Position numbers and translations under genes: made by a program. A stretch of 10,444 bases of DNA, from positions 1 through 10,444 of the forward strand of contig WAMJ01000232.1 of assembly GCA_015522385.1 (NCBI GenBank), written 5' to 3'. Positions 5,771 through 10,444 of this stretch are shown piece by piece (within the stretch, counting starts at the first letter, position 1; every line of letters starts with the position of its first letter). This DNA is from Candidatus Heimdallarchaeota archaeon (GTDB lineage: Archaea; Asgardarchaeota; Heimdallarchaeia; Heimdallarchaeales; Kariarchaeaceae). The notes beneath the pieces were generated by a model. The model did no database searches. It was not told where the DNA came from and worked only from the letters and a program-made list of their open reading frames with translations.

Positions 5771-5856
5771 CTTGATCACCTCCTCTGTATTTATGGAAAG
5801 GCTATACGACATGTTCTCATCCTTAACCTCTAATAGTTACAGGATGTTCCCAACTT

Positions 5857-6912
5857 GTGCTTCTGGCAATAGATGTTGGTAAGGGTACGGAGGATGTGAT
5901 TTGCTGGGACAAAACCTCCCCCATAGAAAATGCGATACAGCTTGTAATGCCCTCCTCTGCACAGATAATAAAGAAGAGAATTTCTGACCTACTCGATCCT
6001 GAAAAACCTCTCTACATCACAGGGGACATAATTGCTGGCGAACCTTGGCACAAAGTTGTCTACGATCACTGCAGGGAATATCCCGGAACTGTCGTTATGG
6101 ACGAAACTGCTGCGAAAAGCCTGAGATACAATCTTGACCAAGTTAGGGAAAGAGGCATTACTGTCGTCAAAAGCATTGAAAATGCCCCTGAAGACAGGCT
6201 TGTTGTTCTATCCGATATAGTTTGGGAAAGGTTGAGATCTGTTCTCTCTTACTCGGATGATGTCAATGTCGAGGCCGTTCTGCTCTGTTGCCAAGATCAT
6301 GGAGAGCCTTCTGATCGAACGAGAAGTGTAAGGGACTTCAGGATGACCGAGATATACAAGGGGCTAGAAAAAACTGGTAGGATCGAGGACTTACTCCTCA
6401 GTTCATCAGGGATACCTCATACACTACCAAGACTACAGTCAATAGCTACCTCTGCCTCCAGAAATTTCCCGCAGGCTGAGGTTTTCGTGATGGACTCCAG
6501 CCCTGCAGTCGTGCTGGGCACGATTATAGGAAAGGGGTTAGAACTTGTTGTCAATGCGGGTAACGGACATACTATTGCCATGATCCTTAATGACTCGGAA
6601 GTGCAGAGTGTTTTCGAACATCACACTGGACTTCTGGATGAAAATAAGCTGGAAAGGCACCTTAAACGACTGATCTTGGGAGAGTTGTCGCATAGTGAGA
6701 TCATGGATGAGCGGGGACACGGAGTCTATTATCGAACCCCCCAATCCTCTGGTGACCTTCCTGTCCACAGATCAATCGAAACGGTTCTCATTGGGCCCAA
6801 TCGAGGAAAATTCTCAGGTCTGGGGAGAATGGGGCATCCGGGAGGGAATATGATGATGGCTGGTCCGATTGGGCTCATCAAGGCCTATTCGTACAAAAAA
6901 CAGAGGGGATGA
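5857..6912 (+). CDS. DUF1786 / COG4012 family protein (actin-like ATPase fold)
   Basis: This 351-residue protein matches the archaeal DUF1786 family. Residues 2-15 (LLAIDVGKGTEDVI) look like the phosphate-1 loop of the actin/Hsp70/sugar-kinase (ASKHA) fold, and VNAGNGHTIAMIL (232-244) like the phosphate-2 loop. EHHTGLL (254-260) and GHGVYY (287-292) are further family-like blocks. Databases have sometimes labelled the family as related to pyruvate formate-lyase activation, but there is no radical-SAM CxxxCxxC motif, so that label is not supported here. The biochemical role is unknown; ATP binding is likely. The start is a GTG, the only reasonable one that keeps the N-terminal beta-strand; no Shine-Dalgarno is seen and a TATA-like element is weak. 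It converges with the dioxygenase gene, stops 5 bases apart, and is divergent from the metal operon. Confidence 0.85.
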   Translation: MLLAIDVGKGTEDVICWDKTSPIENAIQLVMPSSAQIIKKRISDLLDPEKPLYITGDIIAGEPWHKVVYDHCREYPGTVVMDETAAKSLRYNLDQVRERGITVVKSIENAPEDRLVVLSDIVWERLRSVLSYSDDVNVEAVLLCCQDHGEPSDRTRSVRDFRMTEIYKGLEKTGRIEDLLLSSSGIPHTLPRLQSIATSASRNFPQAEVFVMDSSPAVVLGTIIGKGLELVVNAGNGHTIAMILNDSEVQSVFEHHTGLLDENKLERHLKRLILGELSHSEIMDERGHGVYYRTPQSSGDLPVHRSIETVLIGPNRGKFSGLGRMGHPGGNMMMAGPIGLIKAYSYKKQRG

Positions 6913-6917
6913 TTTGA

Positions 6918-7457
6918 TCAATCTAAGGGTTCCATAGGCTTTGGTCGCTCCATCACCATTCCACATTTCTCACAGGTTCGCAGTTCCTCGTTGCTGAAGA
7001 ACTTCTCCATCGCAGGGGGCAGTTCTGTCACGATGTTGTTCAATGAGAAGCTAGCCTCGTGGAGCATGTGGTTACAGCCCTCGCAGTACCATCGTAGTCG
7101 ATCAATCTCTCCCTCCCTTGGCTTTATCTCGATGACCAAGCCGATGGTATCAGGGGGTCTTTGGGGGGAGTGGGTCGTCCCACCTGGCATGAGGAACATC
7201 TCACCCTCATTAATGCGTACATCACGGGGACCATCTTCGTCCATCACCTTGAGAATTATGTCCCCCTTGATCTGGTAGAAGAATTCCGGTCCTCGGTCAT
7301 GATCGTGGTAGTCCTTCCTTGCATTCGGTCCGCCTACCATCATCACAATGATATCTGGGTCTTCGTAGACTAGCTTGTTTCCCACGGGTGGTTTAAGCAT
7401 GTCCCGGTTCTCTTCGATCCAAGCTTGTACGTTGTAGACTGGATTTAGTTTCACCAT
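6918..7457 (-). CDS. nbaC: 3-hydroxyanthranilate 3,4-dioxygenase
   Basis: Cupin-fold Fe(II) enzyme that opens the ring of 3-hydroxyanthranilate with O2 to give 2-amino-3-carboxymuconate semialdehyde, in the kynurenine pathway. The 179-residue protein has the bacterial-type layout. The iron ligands are His51 and Glu58 (DYHDHDRGPEFFYQ) and His96 (TTHSPQRP). Substrate-binding residues Arg47, Arg100 and Glu111 are present. A C-terminal rubredoxin-like metal site is formed by Cys125/Cys128 (CEGC) and Cys162/Cys165 (CEKC). These positions nearly coincide with the characterised Cupriavidus enzyme. The ATG at 7457 is chosen over a TTG at 7505: the family begins close to NPVYNVQAWIEEN, and TATATG at 7481-7486 lies about 27 bases upstream. 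The gene follows the RidA-like gene on the same strand with its own promoter. O2 use implies an aerobic or microaerobic host. Confidence 0.96.
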   Translation of the reverse strand: MVKLNPVYNVQAWIEENRDMLKPPVGNKLVYEDPDIIVMMVGGPNARKDYHDHDRGPEFFYQIKGDIILKVMDEDGPRDVRINEGEMFLMPGGTTHSPQRPPDTIGLVIEIKPREGEIDRLRWYCEGCNHMLHEASFSLNNIVTELPPAMEKFFSNEELRTCEKCGMVMERPKPMEPLD

Positions 7458-7480
7458 ATCCGTCAATAATACTATGTTTT

Positions 7481-7490
7481 CATATACTTT
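7481..7490 (-). promoter_or_regulatory. TATA-like promoter of the dioxygenase gene
   Basis: The minus strand reads AAAGTATATG, with TATATG centred about 27 bases upstream of the ATG at 7457. It lies just past the stop of the RidA-like gene, so the dioxygenase can be transcribed independently as well as by read-through. Confidence 0.55.
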
Positions 7491-7491
7491 T

Positions 7492-7908
7492 CTAGGCGAG
7501 AGCAATCACCTTGAGTTCTATTGCAATTGGCGTAGGGAGTGCCGTGATACCCACCGTGGTTCGGGTCGGTCTGACCTCACCGAAGTACTCTGCGTATAAT
7601 TTGTTGTACTTCTGGAAGTCATCTCGCATGTTGGTGAGGAACACGGTAACGTCCACAATCTTCTCCCATGAGCTTCCTGCATCCTCGAGAATTGTCCTGA
7701 CGTTCTTGAATACTGAAATGCACTGTTCCTCGATGTCGTACCAAACTATCCTCCCTTTGTCATCGAATATGACTCCTGGAATCACTTTCTGACCTTTTAT
7801 CCGTGGTCCTACGCCCGAAAGAAATAGAAGGTTCCCCACTCTTCTTGCGTGTGGATAACTCCCTACAGCACCTGGTGCTCTCTCTGAGATGATCTCTTCT
7901 CCGTTCAT
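7492..7908 (-). CDS. RidA/YjgF-family protein, probable 2-aminomuconate deaminase
   Basis: A 138-residue member of the RidA (YjgF/YER057c/UK114) superfamily, usually trimeric, acting on imines/enamines. Family landmarks are RRVGNLLFLSGVGP (22-35), GVIFDDKGRIVWYDIEEQ (45-62), the FLTNMRDDFQKYNKLYAEYF block (90-109), the key Arg116 in RPTRTTVG, and Glu131 in AIELKVIA. The sequence resembles the 2-aminomuconate deaminase (AmnD-like) branch, which removes ammonia from 2-aminomuconate to give 4-oxalocrotonate. Its position next to a 3-hydroxyanthranilate dioxygenase and near an aminomuconate semialdehyde dehydrogenase supports that job. The ATG at 7908 is preferred to a TTG at 7929 because TTAAAT lies 26 bases upstream. 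A generic 2-iminopropanoate deaminase role is the alternative. Confidence 0.9.
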   Translation of the reverse strand: MNGEEIISERAPGAVGSYPHARRVGNLLFLSGVGPRIKGQKVIPGVIFDDKGRIVWYDIEEQCISVFKNVRTILEDAGSSWEKIVDVTVFLTNMRDDFQKYNKLYAEYFGEVRPTRTTVGITALPTPIAIELKVIALA

Positions 7909-7930
7909 GATCCATTCAGCAATCGCCAAT

Positions 7931-7937
7931 TTAACTA
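7931..7937 (-). promoter_or_regulatory. TATA-like promoter of the RidA-like gene
   Basis: The minus strand reads TAGTTAA, running on into ATT, centred about 26 bases upstream of the ATG at 7908. A CTTATCGAA motif (7938-7946 on the plus strand) directly abuts its upstream side. Confidence 0.45.
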
Positions 7938-7954
7938 CTTATCGAACAAATAGT
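7934..7954. promoter_or_regulatory. Imperfect inverted repeat with CTTATCGAA, candidate operator (RidA side)
   Basis: ACTACTT (7934-7940) and AAATAGT (7948-7954) are inverted with one mismatch, centred on the CGA of CTTATCGAA. The same 9-base word recurs 46 bases away beside the divergent promoter, so both may bind one regulator. Confidence 0.4.
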
Positions 7955-7982
7955 GACGCTCCAGTAAGTTATCCCTCCTTGG

Positions 7983-7997
7983 TCTTATCGAATAAGA
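7983..7997. promoter_or_regulatory. Inverted repeat TCTTAT-CGA-ATAAGA, candidate operator (cyclase side)
   Basis: Six-base perfect arms flank CGA. It abuts the upstream side of the TATA-like sequence of the plus-strand cyclase-family gene, and contains the CTTATCGAA word found also next to the RidA-side promoter. Confidence 0.5.
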
Positions 7998-8008
7998 TTA
8001 TATTTATC
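7998..8008 (+). promoter_or_regulatory. TATA-like promoter of the cyclase-family gene
   Basis: TTATATTTAT is centred about 25 bases upstream of the GTG at 8027, implying a leaderless transcript and supporting that start. Confidence 0.55.
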
Positions 8009-8026
8009 TCGGTAGACTGGCGATAT

Positions 8027-8794
8027 GTGGTACTGCTGTACAGGGTGGGAGATAAGGTCTTCGAGCTTGAGGAATTCGTTAATGTTGGGAGAGTGGTCTC
8101 TAATGGGTCTGGACCAAATTGCTTCTACCTACCCCGTCTCGGAATCTCCCCCGTGGAAATTGGTGAATTTGTAGGTTCCGTTGCAAGGGGTGGATCCTGT
8201 AATGTCGACATGCTCAATCTTACTCCACACAACGTCACCCACCTTGAGACTAGCGCTCATATCTTGCACAATGGAGGTGTAGCAGTATCCTCTCTGGATC
8301 TCAATTGCTTCCATGGTCTATGCTATCTTGTAGATCTCTCTACTGGTGAGAGTAAAGGACTAATAGAAGAAGACTCTGTAATGACTAAACTCCGGAACCT
8401 AGAGCTTCCCATCCAGATACTCGCTATCAAGACTCCAGCAAGTATACTCCCCTCCTCTTACGATTTTAGCGGGATGGATTTCCTTGCTCTCTCCCCAGCT
8501 CTCGCATCTGCTGTGTCTCAGTTTGAAGAAAACGGTAGTGAGATCCAAACCCTCATCCTTGACCTCCCCTCCGTTGACATGGAAAACGATGCGGAACTAA
8601 CCGCTCACAGAAGGTTTTTGCAAATTCCAGATGGTGTTAGCGAGTATGAGGACAAGCTGGGGCGTGCGGTTGTAGAGCTCGCCTACTTCGGTGACCTAAA
8701 GGAGGGCTACTACTACTGCTCGATAACACCTCCTCGTATCGAGACTAATGCGGTACCCGTGTCTGTAGCACTTGCTCGTCTGATAATGGACTGA
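8027..8794 (+). CDS. Cyclase-family metal-dependent hydrolase, possible kynurenine formamidase
   Basis: A 255-residue member of the cyclase (PF04199, KynB-like) fold. The metal-site signature is His68-x3-His72-x-Glu74-x3-His78 in TPHNVTHLETSAHIL, equivalent to HxxTHxDxxxH of bacterial kynurenine formamidase with Glu in place of Asp. Later family blocks are LILDLPSVDMENDAELTAHRRF and VVELAYFGDLKEGYYYCSITPP. The overall pattern (FVGSVARGGSCN before the metal motif) is like the longer cyclase-family proteins I recall from Bacteroidetes. KynB hydrolyses N-formylkynurenine to kynurenine and formate, which would fit the adjacent dioxygenase. A different amide or lactone hydrolysis further down the pathway is also possible. 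The GTG at 8027 is preferred to the ATG at 7889, which would run through the divergent promoter; TATA spacing and the family N-terminus (YRVGDKVFELEEFVNVG) agree. Confidence 0.85.
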   Translation: MVLLYRVGDKVFELEEFVNVGRVVSNGSGPNCFYLPRLGISPVEIGEFVGSVARGGSCNVDMLNLTPHNVTHLETSAHILHNGGVAVSSLDLNCFHGLCYLVDLSTGESKGLIEEDSVMTKLRNLELPIQILAIKTPASILPSSYDFSGMDFLALSPALASAVSQFEENGSEIQTLILDLPSVDMENDAELTAHRRFLQIPDGVSEYEDKLGRAVVELAYFGDLKEGYYYCSITPPRIETNAVPVSVALARLIMD

Positions 8795-8847
8795 CAAATC
8801 ATTCTCTTGACAAGTGTTCTGGCTGCCAAAATACCATTGAAGATAGA

Positions 8848-8854
8848 CTTAAAA
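8848..8854 (+). promoter_or_regulatory. TATA-like promoter of the SDR gene
   Basis: CTTAAAA is centred about 25 bases upstream of the ATG at 8876, which has no Shine-Dalgarno. This fits a leaderless start and an own promoter for the SDR gene, although read-through from the cyclase gene is possible. Confidence 0.45.
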
Positions 8855-8875
8855 TCAGAAGTGGGATTGGAGACT

Positions 8876-9670
8876 ATGATTGAACATCTTGACCTCACGG
8901 GTAAAGTAGCACTGGTGGGTGGAAGTACCCAGGGAATAGGTAAGGCGATTGCTCTCGAATTGGCCAGGCTCAACGCCACTGTAATCCTCGCGGGTCGTAA
9001 TGAGGAGAAACTGAAGGAAGTGAGATCTGAGCTTGAGATTTCTGCAAACCAGTCACACAGCATCATGGTTGCAGATTACAGTGTTCCTGATGTGGTTAAA
9101 ATGGCAGTGGGAAGGGTTATTGAAGATTATCCCTTCGTGCATATCGTGGTCAATAACACTGGTGGTCCTCCCTCGGGAACAGCTACGGATGCAACTCCTG
9201 AGGAATACCTCGCGGCATATAATCAACACCTAATCGTTAACCAAATAATCCTGCAAGCGGTAGTCGAAGGGATGAAGAAAGAGGGGTATGGACGCATCAT
9301 CAACATCCTCTCCACCTCAGTTAAACAGCCAATCCGAAACTTAGGTGTATCAAACACAACTAGGGGGGCTGTTGCCCAATGGGCTAAGACTCTCGCCAAC
9401 GAACTTGGGCCGTACGGTATCACCGTGAATAATATTCTCCCTGGGATGACAAGCACTGGAAGGCTCGAATCCATATTAAAGGCAAGATCCAAAAAATCAG
9501 GAAAGACTGTCGAGGAGGAGGCTGAGTTGATGATGAAAACAGTTCCTGCCCAGAGATTCGCGGATCCGAGTGAGGTGGCTTATGCAGCATGCTTCTTGGC
9601 CTCACCCGCAGCATCATATGTCAATGGGATAAATTTACCCGTGGATGGTGGGCGAATCGGAGGACTCTAA
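8876..9670 (+). CDS. Short-chain dehydrogenase/reductase (SDR) family protein with non-canonical active site
   Basis: A Rossmann-fold protein of 264 residues, the usual SDR length. The dinucleotide loop is GGSTQGIGKA (15-24), the acidic VADYS segment (65-69) and NNTGGP (93-98) follow, and the C-terminus has the standard GITVNNILPG and INLPVDGG blocks. The catalytic Ser is kept (Ser146), but the YxxxK pair is replaced: SNTTR (159-163) aligns there, giving Ser for Tyr and Arg for Lys. This resembles the 3-oxoacyl-ACP-reductase-like SDR subgroup known to lack a complete active site. NAD(P) binding is likely; the reaction is unknown. It sits between the cyclase-family and aldehyde dehydrogenase genes, so a role in aminomuconate breakdown is inferred. 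The ATG at 8876 is preferred to a TTG at 8807, since MIEHLDLTGKVALV is the family N-terminus. Convergent with the dehydrogenase gene, 18 bases between stops. Confidence 0.9.
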   Translation: MIEHLDLTGKVALVGGSTQGIGKAIALELARLNATVILAGRNEEKLKEVRSELEISANQSHSIMVADYSVPDVVKMAVGRVIEDYPFVHIVVNNTGGPPSGTATDATPEEYLAAYNQHLIVNQIILQAVVEGMKKEGYGRIINILSTSVKQPIRNLGVSNTTRGAVAQWAKTLANELGPYGITVNNILPGMTSTGRLESILKARSKKSGKTVEEEAELMMKTVPAQRFADPSEVAYAACFLASPAASYVNGINLPVDGGRIGGL

Positions 9671-9688
9671 CCAAGTTGTATCTCTCGT

Positions 9689-10444
9689 TCAAGGCTTCTC
9701 TACAGGACATTTATCTATATTTATGCAGATATTTTTTGGCTCAGTGAAGAATTTCAGGGCCTCAAATCCACCTTCCCTGCCCACTCCAGAGTGTTTCACC
9801 CCACCAAAATATGTACGTAAGTCCCGTAACATCCAAGTATTAACCCATACTATTCCAGTTTCCAGTTGATTGGCGATCTGGTGAGCAGTGGTAAGATTCT
9901 CTGTCCATACAGAAGCTGCAAGACCATACTTAGAATCATTAGCCATAGTGACTATATCGTCACAGCTTCTGAATGGTTGGAGAGTGACCACCGGTCCGAA
10001 AATCTCCTCTTGATTTGTCCGGCAAGAGTTGTCTAGACCTACAATGACCGTGGGCTCGATGAAATATCCGTTTTCAAACCTCCCTGAAAGAGAAGCAGCC
10101 TGTCCTCCAGTTAAAATCTCTCCCCCTTCCTCCTTGGCAAGCCTGATATATGACATGATCTTCTCCTTGTGCTCTCTGGAGACAACAGCACCAATGTCGG
10201 TTGATTCATCGAGTGGGTCACCGACCTTCAATTTCTTTACTTCCTTCACAAAGTCATTAACAAAAATCGGATACAGTTTCTCTTCTATGTACATTCTCGA
10301 ACCACACAGGCAAATCTGACCCTGATTACTAAATGCCGCTCTCACCGCCATAATTAATGCACGGTCATAATCAGCATCTGCAAATACAATGAACGGATTT
10401 TTTCCCCCCATCTCCAATGACAACTTCTTGAACATAGGTGCCGC
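9689..10444 (-). CDS. Aldehyde dehydrogenase, probable 2-aminomuconate 6-semialdehyde dehydrogenase, 5' truncated
   Basis: The C-terminal 251 residues of an ALDH (about half of the usual 480-500); the frame stays open to the right edge, so the Met at 10435 is internal. The catalytic Glu (LSLEMGGKNP) and the nucleophilic Cys (NQGQICLCGSR, Cys after Ile) are 34 residues apart, as in ALDHs generally. NQEEIFGPVVTLQPF and FGGVKHSGVGREGG are standard blocks. The stretch WMLRDLRTYFGG resembles the LRDLRT-P-FGG of the ALDH8A1/AmnC/hydroxymuconic-semialdehyde clade, where an Arg in this region binds the substrate carboxylate. The enzyme would oxidise 2-aminomuconate semialdehyde to 2-aminomuconate with NAD+, directly before the deaminase. 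A 2-hydroxymuconate semialdehyde substrate is the main alternative. Confidence 0.92.
   Translation of the reverse strand, partial: AAPMFKKLSLEMGGKNPFIVFADADYDRALIMAVRAAFSNQGQICLCGSRMYIEEKLYPIFVNDFVKEVKKLKVGDPLDESTDIGAVVSREHKEKIMSYIRLAKEEGGEILTGGQAASLSGRFENGYFIEPTVIVGLDNSCRTNQEEIFGPVVTLQPFRSCDDIVTMANDSKYGLAASVWTENLTTAHQIANQLETGIVWVNTWMLRDLRTYFGGVKHSGVGREGGFEALKFFTEPKNICINIDKCPVEKP

Noticed and set aside
5774..5784. GATCACCTCCT on the plus strand looks like the 3' end of 16S rRNA
   Set aside because: The flanking sequence does not match 16S rRNA; read on the minus strand it is a Shine-Dalgarno sequence in front of a short frame.
5857..6912. Annotation of the DUF1786 protein as a pyruvate formate-lyase activating enzyme
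   Set aside because: No radical-SAM CxxxCxxC cluster; the visible loops are of the actin-like ATPase type.
7458..7505. TTG start at 7505 for the dioxygenase, overlapping the RidA-like gene
   Set aside because: The extra 16 residues are not part of the family, and the stretch contains a TATA-like element at the right distance from the ATG at 7457.
7889..8026. Longer N-terminus for the cyclase-family gene from ATG at 7889
   Set aside because: It would overlap the start of the RidA-like gene and run through both candidate operators and the TATA-like element; the family N-terminus begins near the GTG at 8027.
8807..8875. TTG start for the SDR gene at 8807
   Set aside because: SDRs of this type begin a few residues before the first beta-strand; the ATG at 8876 fits and has a TATA-like element upstream.

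Overview
The window reads as archaeal. TATA-like elements sit about 25-27 bases upstream of start codons that have no ribosome binding site, which suggests leaderless first genes. Genes inside operons instead carry GGAG-type Shine-Dalgarno sequences. The solute-binding protein ends in a membrane anchor, and a DUF1786/COG4012 protein is present. An O2-dependent kynurenine-route enzyme and a winged-helix protein with an E2F-like RRxYD motif make an Asgard archaeon, perhaps of the Heimdallarchaeia type, a reasonable guess. No phylogenetic marker in the window proves this.

Left part (1-1800): the C-terminal half of a class I/II PLP aminotransferase is followed by a 347-base gap rich in repeats. 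The gap holds a four-copy 9-bp CGCG array, two more sites resembling eukaryotic E2F elements, and several perfect inverted repeats. It leads into a small E2F/DP-like winged-helix gene, which lies tail to tail with dut (dUTPase), one base between stops.

Middle (1833-5621, minus strand): a complete Zn/Mn-type ABC importer operon in the order binding protein, ATPase, permease 1 (with a C-terminal winged-helix-like tail), permease 2. A perfect 17-base palindrome abuts its TATA-like element and looks like a metal-regulator operator. A short reading frame with an ideal Shine-Dalgarno lies farther upstream. A divergent DUF1786 gene follows.

Right part (6918-10444): a kynurenine/3-hydroxyanthranilate degradation cluster. 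It contains 3-hydroxyanthranilate 3,4-dioxygenase, a RidA-type protein resembling 2-aminomuconate deaminase, a metal-dependent cyclase-family hydrolase (possible kynurenine formamidase), an SDR protein lacking the usual YxxxK pair, and the C-terminal half of an ALDH8-like 2-aminomuconate semialdehyde dehydrogenase. Together they point to oxidative ring cleavage followed by channelling toward 2-aminomuconate, that is, catabolism rather than only NAD synthesis. The decarboxylase (ACMSD), Kmo, KynU and Tdo needed for a full route are not in the window. The divergent RidA/cyclase promoter region carries a shared CTTATCGAA motif next to each TATA-like element.
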